Below the pieces are notes generated by a model that saw only the letters and a program-made list of their open reading frames with translations, did not search any database and was not told the origin of the DNA. This document shows positions 19,512-27,221 of a stretch of 63,826 nt of DNA, in pieces (position 1 is the first letter of the stretch; every line of letters starts with the position of its first letter). The position numbers and the translations under genes were made by a program. The DNA is from Bryobacterales bacterium. Its GTDB lineage: Bacteria > Acidobacteriota > Terriglobia > Bryobacterales > Bryobacteraceae. The stretch lies in contig CANFEY010000021.1 of NCBI GenBank assembly GCA_947446025.1, positions 1-63,826 of the forward strand, written 5' to 3'.

Positions 19512-19809
19512 GTGGATCGACATCTGGTATCAGCCCGCCCTGGGCGCGCTCCACGTGCTCGGGCTCGCCTGGTTCGGGGCCAGCTTGTGGACCGACGCAC
19601 CCAAGCTACGCCGCATCGGTCTAGTGTGGCTGCTGGCGACCGGCGCACTGCTGTTCGCGGTCAATGCGGACCGCGTCTTCGCCAGTACGGCCTTCCGCGT
19701 CAAGCTAGCTCTGCTCATTCCGGCAGTGCTCGTGACCAAACCCCGCTGGCTGGTCTGGACCCTATGGGCTGCGGTCGTGTTCGCCTCGCGCGGCATAGCC
19801 TACTTTTGA
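19504..19809 (+). CDS. Small integral membrane protein, related to its upstream neighbour
   Basis: 101 aa, overlapping the previous gene by 8 bp. Predicted helices: ALGALHVLGLAWFGASLW, IGLVWLLATGALLFAV, FRVKLALLIPAVLV and LVWTLWAAVVFASRGIAYF. LHVLGLAWFG and AFRVKLALL mirror the neighbour, so the two may form a heteromeric membrane unit. Histidine in the first helix is shared. Function unknown. The gene ends 10 bp inside the convergent glycosidase gene. Confidence 0.75.
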   Translation: MPEWIDIWYQPALGALHVLGLAWFGASLWTDAPKLRRIGLVWLLATGALLFAVNADRVFASTAFRVKLALLIPAVLVTKPRWLVWTLWAAVVFASRGIAYF

Positions 19810-20606
19810 ACTGCAGTTGGACCCAGGAAAATCGCCAGATTACTGCCCACCGCCCTGCCCTCCGCCGCATTCAGCAAGCGCGATTCGTGCGTCACAGGGT
19901 CCTCCATGGCCAGACTGCTCGACCCTCCCCCATCCAGGTTGAGGGCGTCCCAGGTGGCATAGTTCGCGATGAGGAAGTCCGCCACCTCCCCGACGGTGGC
20001 CCGGTCCATTACGAGCAGAATGAGTGTCGATGCCTCCTTAGTGAGTCCAATCACCGTGCGTGAGGCGCGGCGTTCGTACCAGGAGTCGGCGTTGGAATAG
20101 TTGCCGGGAGTAAGTTCGCCCTCCGAATACCTTGGGATGGTCTTTCGGCCACCGGTGACGATCTGCGCAGACCCCGCGATGGTATTGAAAAGCTTCGCGC
20201 CATCCCCACGATGGACGATGCGTGCATGGTTCTCAGGATCGAAGTTGAGCGCGGGCGCGTCGCTGAGGATCGCGTACGATTGGCGGGGTGTCTCGAAGTC
20301 CGAATACACTTTGCCGTCGGAGGCAGCCGGGCCAATCAGGAACGCCTCGCGGTCATCGGAAGGAAAAGGCTCAAAGAAGTGCGTGTTAACAGCAACCTGC
20401 GCGTGCTCCTTCCTCAGGAATTCGAGCGTAGTCTGCCGCACCGTCTCCCGTGAACCGCCGGGCGGAGTGACGCGGAAACGCAGCCCCGGCTGAGCCAAAT
20501 CGATCACCACCACGTGCGCGTTGCCCGTGTGCGCATAGCTGACGCCCGCCCACGGAGCCTCGGCGTGCAGCACCCACGTGAGCAGAAATAGAAGCCGCAC
20601 TACCAT
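19800..20606 (-). CDS. NAGPA-type phosphodiester glycosidase family protein
   Basis: 268 aa with a signal peptide (1-16, LLFLLTWVLHAEA). The phosphodiester glycosidase (NAGPA) family is recognised from VVVIDLAQPGLRFRV, AVNTHFFEPF, RTVIGLTKE and the signature NLDGGGSSSLAM near residue 225. Family members remove sugar residues from phosphodiester-linked glycans; in bacteria they act on cell-surface polymers. Its start overlaps the end of mtgA by 7 bp, so the two are probably co-expressed in envelope metabolism. Confidence 0.88.
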   Translation of the reverse strand: MVVRLLFLLTWVLHAEAPWAGVSYAHTGNAHVVVIDLAQPGLRFRVTPPGGSRETVRQTTLEFLRKEHAQVAVNTHFFEPFPSDDREAFLIGPAASDGKVYSDFETPRQSYAILSDAPALNFDPENHARIVHRGDGAKLFNTIAGSAQIVTGGRKTIPRYSEGELTPGNYSNADSWYERRASRTVIGLTKEASTLILLVMDRATVGEVADFLIANYATWDALNLDGGGSSSLAMEDPVTHESRLLNAAEGRAVGSNLAIFLGPTAVQK

Positions 20607-21298
20607 CCCAGTTGCCCCATACGGGTTTCAATGATCGCGCTATACCGGTTCATCGCCTGCGGACGCCGCCGGCGAGGAAGCGGCAAACAGGCCGCCAGAC
20701 GCGAGGCCTGTTCGCGCGTCAACTTCCCGGCGCTTGAACGGTAGTGATACTCCGCTGCCGCCTGCGCGCCCCACACCCCCGGCCCCCATTCCACAGTATT
20801 CAGGTACAGCTCCAACACCCGCCGTCTGCCCAGAATCACACTGGCCATGGGCGCCAACGTGTACTCCAACAGCTTGCGGAACGGATTGCGGTGCGTCGTG
20901 AAGTACAGGTTCTTGACCAGCTGCTGAGTAATGGTCGAAGCTCCGCGCGGGATCTCGCCTTCTTCCAGGCTCTCTTGCATCACCAGTTCCACTTGCTGCC
21001 AATCGATGCCGCGGTGCTGATAGAAACGCCCGTCCTCAGCGGCGATGACGGCGTGTTGCAGGTGCGGCGAGATCCGCTCCAACGGCACAAACGTGGACCG
21101 CTTGTCGTAGTCTGACCACGATAGCCACGCTTCCACCCGCCGCTGCGTCTGCACACCAGTGGTGATGGGGTCGATGAACCGCAGCGCTACCAGCGAAACA
21201 GCCCCTAGCCCATGCAGGCCCAGGAAGATGAGGACCGGAATCCGAATCCACCACGGAATCCCCCGCCCTTTCGACTTTCTGCCGCGCTTGCGCTTCAT
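20600..21298 (-). CDS. mtgA: Monofunctional biosynthetic peptidoglycan transglycosylase
   Basis: 232 aa from the ATG at 21298 (MKRKRGRKSKG); an 8-codon extension upstream is less likely. One N-terminal membrane helix (about 18-40) anchors a single GT51 domain: VIAAEDGRFYQHRGIDW with the catalytic glutamate, GASTITQQLVKNLYF, KLLEYTLAPMASVILGRRRVLELYLNTVEWG. No transpeptidase domain follows, which defines MtgA. It polymerises lipid II into glycan strands in the periplasm. Upstream lies the promoter region of the divergent secreted-protein operon. Confidence 0.94.
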   Translation of the reverse strand: MKRKRGRKSKGRGIPWWIRIPVLIFLGLHGLGAVSLVALRFIDPITTGVQTQRRVEAWLSWSDYDKRSTFVPLERISPHLQHAVIAAEDGRFYQHRGIDWQQVELVMQESLEEGEIPRGASTITQQLVKNLYFTTHRNPFRKLLEYTLAPMASVILGRRRVLELYLNTVEWGPGVWGAQAAAEYHYRSSAGKLTREQASRLAACLPLPRRRRPQAMNRYSAIIETRMGQLGW

Positions 21299-21360
21299 GG
21301 CTGTGGGTCTATCGTAGCGCACGGGAACCGCGCCGCTCTCGGCCCCCTGCCATTAGGGCC

Positions 21361-21389
21361 TTGACTCTGAGGCATTTTGCGAAGATACT
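21361..21389 (+). promoter_or_regulatory. Promoter of the 21397-24266 operon, possibly giving a leaderless mRNA
   Basis: TTGACT (21361-21366), a 17-base spacer and GATACT (21384-21389). The ATG of the first gene lies only 7 bases after the -10 box, so transcription would begin at or next to the start codon. No Shine-Dalgarno sequence is present. Confidence 0.65.
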
Positions 21390-21396
21390 GAACGCC

Positions 21397-21801
21397 ATGC
21401 GAATTTTCAGATATCTGAAGTGGTCCCCGGCTGTGTTCGCCCTGGCTGCGATCCTGCCCATGGCGGCCCAAGAAGGCTACCCGCTGAAGGGTTCATGGAT
21501 TGGTGAATGGTCCGCAAACGCCACCCATGGCAATGACATCATCCTGGTCATGAACTGGGACGGCAAAGCCGTCTCCGGCATCATCAACCCCGGGACCGAC
21601 AACATCAAGATTGACAAAGCCACGCTCGACCCGGCTGGCTGGAAGGTCCACATCGAAGCCGATGCGAAGGACAAAGCAGGTGCCGCGATCCGCTACGTCA
21701 TTGACGGTGCCATCGGGCAGCTGGAAATGGCGAATCGCACCATCACCGGGACTTGGTCCAGCCAAAAGGGCAAGGGCAAGTTTGAGATCCGCAGGCAGTA
21801 G
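21397..21801 (+). CDS. Small secreted protein of unknown function
   Basis: 134 aa from the ATG at 21397. Signal peptide about 1-25 (AVFALAAILPMAAQ), then a beta-rich domain beginning GYPLKGSWIGEWSAN, with NDIILVMNWDGKAVSGIINPG and GTWSSQKGKGKFEIRRQ. The alternation and the G-x-W-x-G-x-W opening suggest a small beta-barrel or lipocalin-like fold, but I do not recognise a family. First gene of the operon with the DUF6152 and W-E-G-D-T proteins (2 bp gap to the next). Confidence 0.75.
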   Translation: MRIFRYLKWSPAVFALAAILPMAAQEGYPLKGSWIGEWSANATHGNDIILVMNWDGKAVSGIINPGTDNIKIDKATLDPAGWKVHIEADAKDKAGAAIRYVIDGAIGQLEMANRTITGTWSSQKGKGKFEIRRQ

Positions 21802-21803
21802 CT

Positions 21804-22955
21804 ATGAAGAACAATCTGGTAAGCAGGAATCTTGCCGTGGGCGCGCTTGGGTTAGCAGCGTTCCTATGGGCGGCCTCCGCCTGGGCCCATCACTCCATCT
21901 CGGGTAAGTTCAACACCACCGCCGCGAAGACCACCTTGGTCGGCGTCGTCACCAGTGTGGATTGGCGTAACCCGCACGTCCACGTTTTCATGAACGTGAA
22001 GACGGCCGGACAGGCCAAAGCCGGAGCCCAGATCCTCAATTGGGCCGTGGAACTGGAAAGCCCCAGCATTCTCGAAATGGAAGGCCACAATCGCAACACG
22101 CTCCACGTGGGCGCGGCCATCACCGTTCGCGGCAGCCGGGCTCGCGACAACTCCCGCCAGCTGTGGGGAGAAGACGTGCGCTTCACGGTCGACCAAAGCC
22201 TGGTCTTCCCTCCCAAGGTCAAGTTACCGCGGAATCCGACCAACTCCCGCGCCACCCCCACCTGGCCCGACGGTCAGCCTGCCCTCGGTCAGGCTCCCGG
22301 CGCAGCCGATGGCTTCTGGACTGACCCCAGCGAAACCGCCCTGGTGGAAGACGGCGTCACCGTCGCCATGGACGAATACGGCGTGCTCGCGAATCCCGCC
22401 GATGCCGCCAAGGTTGCACCGATGCAGCCCTGGGCACTGGGCGTCTATCAATACCGTCAGAGCCGCCAACTGCGCGATGACCCCACCTACGTAAACTGCA
22501 AGCCCCCGGGCGGACCTCGGATGTACCAGTCGCGCTTGGGCGTTCAACTGGTGGAAGACCGCGAACGGAAGCGGATTTTCGTGCTGATGGGAAGCGGAAA
22601 TCACAACTACCGCATCATCTACCTGGACGGACGCAAGCAGGTCGGTCTGCAAGGTGGCGATGACGACAATCCACTCTACTTCGGGCGTTCCGCGGGCAAG
22701 TGGGAAGGCAAGACCCTGGTAGTGGATACCATTGACTTCAATGAAGACTTCTGGTTTACTCAGGGCGGGTTGCCTCACACTGGCCAGTTGCATATGATCG
22801 AACGCTTTACGCGCACCGACTACGATACGCTTCGCTACGAAGTCCAGATCGACGACGCCGGGGCTTATACTAGAAATTGGTCCGCTAGTTGGACTTTGAA
22901 GTGGAACGGTGGCGGTGCTTTGCCGTCGCATTTCTGCCAGAATAACAGACAGTAA
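21804..22955 (+). CDS. Secreted fusion protein: DUF6152-like domain plus W-E-G-D-T family domain
   Basis: 383 aa. Signal peptide 1-28 ending AASAWA, so that the mature protein should begin HHSISGKF. Residues about 29-140 match the DUF6152-type domain (GVVTSVDWRNPHVHVFMNV, AITVRGSRARDN). The rest is the W-E-G-D-T domain: CKPPGGPRMYQSRLGVQLVE, IIYLDGRKQVG, SAGKWEGKTLVVDTIDFNED, HTGQLHMIERFTRTD, DDAGAYTRNWS. The two parts occur as separate proteins in the next two genes, so this fusion links them functionally. Both neighbours are within 16 bp. Confidence 0.83.
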   Translation: MKNNLVSRNLAVGALGLAAFLWAASAWAHHSISGKFNTTAAKTTLVGVVTSVDWRNPHVHVFMNVKTAGQAKAGAQILNWAVELESPSILEMEGHNRNTLHVGAAITVRGSRARDNSRQLWGEDVRFTVDQSLVFPPKVKLPRNPTNSRATPTWPDGQPALGQAPGAADGFWTDPSETALVEDGVTVAMDEYGVLANPADAAKVAPMQPWALGVYQYRQSRQLRDDPTYVNCKPPGGPRMYQSRLGVQLVEDRERKRIFVLMGSGNHNYRIIYLDGRKQVGLQGGDDDNPLYFGRSAGKWEGKTLVVDTIDFNEDFWFTQGGLPHTGQLHMIERFTRTDYDTLRYEVQIDDAGAYTRNWSASWTLKWNGGGALPSHFCQNNRQ

Positions 22956-22970
22956 AAGGAGAACAACAAA

Positions 22971-23393
22971 ATGAAACATTTTATCGCATTTGGATTAATT
23001 CTCGCTGGTGTGCTGGTGGGCACGCAGTCAGCCACGGCTCATCATTCCTTCTCGGCGGAATTCGACCGCAACAAGCCGATCAAGCTGGAAGGCGTGGTCA
23101 CCAAGGTCGAATGGACCAATCCGCACGTCTGGATCTACATCAACGTGAAGGATGCCAATGGCAAGGTCACGAACTGGGGAGCCGAGCTCGGTCCGCCGCA
23201 CGGTTTGCAGGGTGGTGGCTGGCGCCGTGACACCTTGAAAATCGGCGATGTCATCAGCTTGAATGGTTCCTTGGCGAAGAACGGCACCTCGCGCGTAAAC
23301 GCGGGCAACGTCACGTTGGCAGGAACCGGTGGCCGTCCGGGTGCGACCCTGGATGCCGCTTCGTCCGGCAAGCAAGAAGAAAAAGGCAAATAA
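22971..23393 (+). CDS. DUF6152 family secreted protein
   Basis: 140 aa with a good Shine-Dalgarno (AAAAGGAG). Signal peptide 1-23 ends SATA, placing HHSFSAEFDRNKPIKLEG at the mature N-terminus. The domain carries VVTKVEWTNPHVWIYINV, the family hallmark, and reads as an OB-like beta-barrel. A C-terminal low-complexity tail ends in Lys/Glu. Function unknown. The invariant His-His at the predicted mature end could bind a metal, which is inference. It sits between the fusion protein and a stand-alone W-E-G-D-T protein. Confidence 0.87.
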   Translation: MKHFIAFGLILAGVLVGTQSATAHHSFSAEFDRNKPIKLEGVVTKVEWTNPHVWIYINVKDANGKVTNWGAELGPPHGLQGGGWRRDTLKIGDVISLNGSLAKNGTSRVNAGNVTLAGTGGRPGATLDAASSGKQEEKGK

Positions 23394-23399
23394 GAAACG

Positions 23400-24266
23400 A
23401 TGCGTCGAACCATAATCGCAATCGCCGCAGCTGCGGTGCTGAGCCTGCTGGTGATGACTGCTGGCGCTCAGCAACCGGCTGGCGCCGCCAAAGGCAAAGG
23501 CGGCGGTGGGGCTAACGCGAATAAGGGTGGCGGCGGTGGAGCCAATAAGGGCAAGGCGGCAGCTCCCGCCGCGCCCACTCCCCGAAACGCTAGCGGCAAG
23601 GTCCTTTTTGGCGGCGAAGTTGCCGGCAAGAACGGCGTTTGGACGCCCGTGTTCAGCCTCACAGCCCCGGCTGCACCCTATGAAACCGTATCCTTCCAGC
23701 CGTGGGCGAAAGCCCTGTATGACGAGCGGCAGAAGCACGAACTGGAGCCGCACGCACGCTGCAAAGCCTCCGGCGTAACCCGGCAGTTCCTCACTCCCTA
23801 CGGTGTGGAATTCACCATGATCCCGGAACTCCAGCGAGTATTCATTTTCGACATCGGCGGTCCGCACACCTTCCGCACCATTTACATGGACGGTCGTTCG
23901 CACCCCGACAACATCTCACCCTCCAACTACGGCCATTCCATCGGCTGGTGGGAAGGTGACACCTTGGTAGTCGATTCGGTCGGCTATAACGAAGACTTCT
24001 GGCTTGACCGCCGTGGTCTTCCGCACACCGAACAGCTCCACACCATCGAACGCTTCACCCGGACCGACAAGACCACCATCGAGTACAAGATTACGGTCGA
24101 CGATCCGGGCGCATACACCGCCCCGTACGACGGGGGCTTCAACCTCCGTTACAACGAAAACCAGGAACTCTTCGAATACGTTTGCCAACAGGCGAACTAC
24201 GCGCATGAGTTGATGGTGGGCGGCGAATCGCGGGTCATCTCGCGTAGCAGCCAAATCGTTCCGTAA
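23400..24266 (+). CDS. Secreted W-E-G-D-T family protein
   Basis: 288 aa, 6 bp after the DUF6152 gene. Signal peptide 1-23 (cleavage after AGA), a Gly/Lys-rich linker at about 28-60, then the conserved domain: WAKALYDERQKHELEPHARC, GVTRQFLTPYGVEFTMIPEL, IGGPHTFRTIYMDGRSHP, SIGWWEGDTLVVDSVGYNED, HTEQLHTIERFTRTD, DDPGAYTAPYDGGFNLRY. Near-duplicate of 24402-25226. Last gene of the operon, followed by a strong terminator. Function unknown; probably periplasmic. Confidence 0.85.
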   Translation: MRRTIIAIAAAAVLSLLVMTAGAQQPAGAAKGKGGGGANANKGGGGGANKGKAAAPAAPTPRNASGKVLFGGEVAGKNGVWTPVFSLTAPAAPYETVSFQPWAKALYDERQKHELEPHARCKASGVTRQFLTPYGVEFTMIPELQRVFIFDIGGPHTFRTIYMDGRSHPDNISPSNYGHSIGWWEGDTLVVDSVGYNEDFWLDRRGLPHTEQLHTIERFTRTDKTTIEYKITVDDPGAYTAPYDGGFNLRYNENQELFEYVCQQANYAHELMVGGESRVISRSSQIVP

Positions 24267-24287
24267 CATCCAGGCAGTTCTCCTTAC

Positions 24288-24333
24288 AACCGGCCTTCCC
24301 GCAGCAATGCGAGGAAGGCCGGTTTTATTTTGG
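24288..24333 (+). terminator. Rho-independent terminator after the 21397-24266 operon
   Basis: Perfect 12-bp stem AACCGGCCTTCC (24288-24299) and GGAAGGCCGGTT (24313-24324) with a 13-base loop, followed by TTATTTT. Confidence 0.9.
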
Positions 24334-24348
24334 ATGCCTATTTGGCGC

Positions 24349-24377
24349 TTGAGGTCCACCGCGCAGGGGCCTATACT
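24349..24377 (+). promoter_or_regulatory. Promoter of the second W-E-G-D-T paralogue
   Basis: TTGAGG (24349-24354), a 17-base spacer and TATACT (24372-24377). An AAAGGAAAAC Shine-Dalgarno region precedes the ATG at 24402. It follows the terminator of the preceding operon, so the paralogue is an independent unit. Confidence 0.65.
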
Positions 24378-24401
24378 ATTGAGAAAGGAAAACAAGAATA
24401 C

Positions 24402-25226
24402 ATGCGTCGAACCATATTCACGATTGCTGCCGCCGCTGCGCTGAGCATGCTGGTGATGACCGCCGGAGCCCAGCAGCAAGGTGCCGCCAAGGGCGGTGGT
24501 GGCAATAGGGGTAAAGAGGCCCCTCCCGCCGGACCCGCTGCCCGCAATGCCAGCGGCAGAGTCCTTCTTGGCGGCGACGTTCCCGGAAAGAACGGCGTCT
24601 GGCTCCCCGGCATCGGCACCCAAGTCCCCGCTGCGAAGCTGGAGGACGTGAAGTTCCAACCGTGGGCCAAGGCGCTCTACGACGAACGCCAGAAGCATGA
24701 ATTGGAACCCCACGCTCGCTGCAAAGCCTCGGGCACTTCGCGCCAGTTCCTCACGCCCTACGGCGTCGAGTTCACCGAAATCCCCGAACTCCAGCGCATC
24801 TTTATCTTCGACATCGGCGGCCCCCACACCTTCCGCACTATCTACATGGACGGCCGCTCGCATCCCGACAACATCTCCCCCAGCAACTACGGCCATTCCA
24901 TCGGCTGGTGGGAAGGCGACACGCTAGTGGTCGACTCCGTCGGCTTCAACGAGGACTTCTGGTGGGACCGCCGCGGCCTGCCGCACACCGAGCAATTGCA
25001 CACCATCGAGCGCTTCATCCGCACCAACAAGACCAACATTGATTACACAATCACCATCGACGATCCGGGTGCCTACACGGCTCCCTACGTGGGCGGCTTC
25101 AACCTACGCTACAACGAAAACCAGGAGCTCTTCGAATACGTTTGCCAGCAGGCCAACTACGCGCATGAGCTGATGGTGGGCGGCGAATCGCGAGTCATCT
25201 CGCGCAGCAGCCAAATCGTTCCGTAG
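24402..25226 (+). CDS. Secreted W-E-G-D-T family protein, recent duplicate
   Basis: 274 aa from the ATG at 24402; the frame is open further upstream across the promoter, which is not coding. Signal peptide 1-23, a shorter Gly/Lys linker, then a domain nearly identical to that of 23400-24266, including the whole C-terminal stretch from NLRYNENQELFEYVCQQANY to SRSSQIVP. Differences cluster in the linker and in the segment before WAKALYDERQ. The duplication includes the terminator that follows, and the new copy has its own promoter. Confidence 0.85.
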   Translation: MRRTIFTIAAAAALSMLVMTAGAQQQGAAKGGGGNRGKEAPPAGPAARNASGRVLLGGDVPGKNGVWLPGIGTQVPAAKLEDVKFQPWAKALYDERQKHELEPHARCKASGTSRQFLTPYGVEFTEIPELQRIFIFDIGGPHTFRTIYMDGRSHPDNISPSNYGHSIGWWEGDTLVVDSVGFNEDFWWDRRGLPHTEQLHTIERFIRTNKTNIDYTITIDDPGAYTAPYVGGFNLRYNENQELFEYVCQQANYAHELMVGGESRVISRSSQIVP

Positions 25227-25248
25227 CGCTCAGGCAGTTCTCCTTACA

Positions 25249-25292
25249 AACCGGCCTTCCCGTAGCGATGCGAGGGAGGCCGGTTTTGTTTT
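25249..25292 (+). terminator. Rho-independent terminator, copy of the one at 24288
   Basis: Stem AACCGGCCTTCC (25249-25260) with GGGAGGCCGGTT (25274-25285), one T-G wobble, followed by TTGTTTTG. The flanking bases CAGGCAGTTCTCCTTACAA are shared with the first copy, showing common origin. Confidence 0.88.
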
Positions 25293-25354
25293 GTGGGGCA
25301 GGTTCCCGACCTGCCATTTGTCAAGCTTGATAGAATCTGGGATAGAATCCATCG

Positions 25355-26269
25355 ATGCCCCCTAAATTTCTCCTCGGATTGGCCGCAGCGGCGAGTTGCT
25401 TCGGTCAGACACCTTTGGTCGCCAACGTCGGCAACTTCATCCACCCCGTCGCCAACCTGGAGCGCTCCATCCACTTCTACCGCGACGTCATAGGCATGGA
25501 CATGCCCCGCCCCGCTAGCGCCGCGCAGACCACCGAGGCCGTGCTCAAGCTGTACGACGCCTCGGGTGGGAAATTCATCGTTGCCAACGCGCAGATCCCC
25601 GGTTCGCCGATGCGCCTGGAGATGGTCGAATTCCAGGGCGTCGAGCGCACGCCGGTACCGCACAAGTGGGGCGCAGCGGGATCGAGCGTGCTGATGCTGA
25701 CCGTCGCCGACCTGGGCCCCGTCGAAGAGCGCTTGAAGGCGGCAGGTGCACCGATGCCGGTGAAGACCAAGCAGGCTTGCGACGGGCGCGGCTTGGTCAC
25801 CGAGGACCCCGACGGGTCAGCCGTAATGATCGTGGAGCGCGGGACTCCGGGAGCCACCAGCAATTTCACCGGGCTGCGCTTCGGCTACCTGGTCAGCAAC
25901 GGTGCCGTGGCCACAGCTCCCTTCGCCGCGCTGGGACTGAAAGCAGAGACCCGCACCCACGTCTGCCAGCCGATCGAGGAGGCGCTGTTCGGTCAGTCGG
26001 CCTCCGTCGTCCAGCTTCCGAACGGATTCGAGGTGTGGCTGGTGAAAGGCTCCCCCGCGGCAAAGCATCCCGCCGCCCGCCAGCGCGATCCCGGAACCGC
26101 CGTACTGCGCCTGATGGTCACCGACGTCGACGCCGCCGTCAAGGCGCTAGGCACAGCGGGCATCAAGGTGGTCTCCGAAGGCGGCGTGATCCAGACCCTG
26201 CCGCCCGGGACCACGCGCGCAGGCATCCTGGCCGCCCCGGACGACCTGTTCATTCAGGTGGTGAGGTGA
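25355..26269 (+). CDS. Secreted VOC (glyoxalase-fold) protein
   Basis: 304 aa. Predicted signal peptide 1-17 (LLGLAAAASCFG), unusual for this superfamily. Two or more beta-alpha-beta-beta-beta modules are visible: VGNFIHPVANLERSIHFYRD (about 25-44), TVADLGPVEERLKAAGAPM, GLVTEDPDGSAVMIVE, then a second half ending with LRLMVTDVDAAVKALGTAG and AGILAAPDDLFIQVV. The histidine in FIHPVAN and glutamate near LEMVEFQ could be metal ligands. No reaction can be assigned. The start codon lies 6 bases after a TAGAAT box, and GATAGAATC occurs twice just upstream. Confidence 0.85.
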   Translation: MPPKFLLGLAAAASCFGQTPLVANVGNFIHPVANLERSIHFYRDVIGMDMPRPASAAQTTEAVLKLYDASGGKFIVANAQIPGSPMRLEMVEFQGVERTPVPHKWGAAGSSVLMLTVADLGPVEERLKAAGAPMPVKTKQACDGRGLVTEDPDGSAVMIVERGTPGATSNFTGLRFGYLVSNGAVATAPFAALGLKAETRTHVCQPIEEALFGQSASVVQLPNGFEVWLVKGSPAAKHPAARQRDPGTAVLRLMVTDVDAAVKALGTAGIKVVSEGGVIQTLPPGTTRAGILAAPDDLFIQVVR

Positions 26270-27178
26270 TTATTTCAAGTACGCGATCAAGAACGTCAGC
26301 GTCAGCGGACTGAGAATCGTCGACACAAACACAGCGCTGGTAACAAACTCCGGTGCCAGCTCAAACTCCAGCGCCAGAATCGTCGTCACTACCGCCACCG
26401 GCATTGAGGACAGCACCACCGCCGCCTGACGCGCTGCTCCGGAGATACCCAGCAGTTCCACCAGCCCCAGCGCCACGAACGGCGCAACCAACAGCGATAT
26501 GCCGACAGCCCACAGCACGATGCCCGGCCGGGCCGGCCACACCGCGCGTTCCAGCTGCATGCCCAGCACCAGAATCATCACGGGAATCGCAGCATCGCTG
26601 AACATGGTGACCGGCCGCATGACCGCCTCCGGTAACGGCTGTCCAATCACGAGAACGAGCGAAGCCAGAGCCACGCCGTAGAGCGACGGCATGCGCCAGA
26701 TTTTGTCCAGCGCGCCCGCGATCTTGCCGCGGCGGTCCCCGGCGAAAAATGCACCCGCTACGTAGGTGGTCACCGAACTGGCCAGAAAAAGGATGGTCGC
26801 ATAGCCCAGCGCGTCCGGCCCGAAGGCGAACTGGACCACAGGCAAACCGTAGTTTCCGCCGTTGGAGAACATCACCACCATAATGAACGCCCGCAGCGGC
26901 GCGCCCGCTAGACCGAGCATCTTCGCGGCCGCAAGCCCCACCGCTCCCATGGCCAGCATCACCAAGACTGCCAGCACGACCAGCCGGACCACATTGGGAT
27001 CGGAGACATGCGCCTGCACCAGCATGCGGAACGCCAGGCACGGCATCAGCGTGTAAAACACCACGCGGGAGACCATCTTGACGTCCACGGCGGCAAAGCG
27101 GGCCAGCAGGTAGCCCGCACCGGCCATGGCGAAAATGGGCAGGATGTCGGAGACCAGGATGGAGAGCAGCAGGTTCAT
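26270..27178 (-). CDS. AEC family (auxin efflux carrier-like) transporter
   Basis: 302 aa from the ATG at 27178; the long upstream extension runs through the neighbouring receptor gene and is rejected. Ten predicted helices in two halves: ILPIFAMAGAGYLLARF, VVFYTLMPCLAFRMLV, FSNGGNYGLPVVQFAFG, and in the second half FSDAAIPVMILVLGMQLE and VVLSSMPVAVVTTILALEF. N-x-G-N-Y-G-L-P is the family hallmark. Family members export or import small organic acids; the substrate here is unknown. Divergent from the TonB receptor at 27222 and abutting the VOC gene at its 3' end. Confidence 0.92.
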   Translation of the reverse strand: MNLLLSILVSDILPIFAMAGAGYLLARFAAVDVKMVSRVVFYTLMPCLAFRMLVQAHVSDPNVVRLVVLAVLVMLAMGAVGLAAAKMLGLAGAPLRAFIMVVMFSNGGNYGLPVVQFAFGPDALGYATILFLASSVTTYVAGAFFAGDRRGKIAGALDKIWRMPSLYGVALASLVLVIGQPLPEAVMRPVTMFSDAAIPVMILVLGMQLERAVWPARPGIVLWAVGISLLVAPFVALGLVELLGISGAARQAAVVLSSMPVAVVTTILALEFELAPEFVTSAVFVSTILSPLTLTFLIAYLK

Positions 27179-27221
27179 GAGGCCAGAGTTCAATGGTAAA
27201 GCATCGGTCCAGCTCGCCGAT

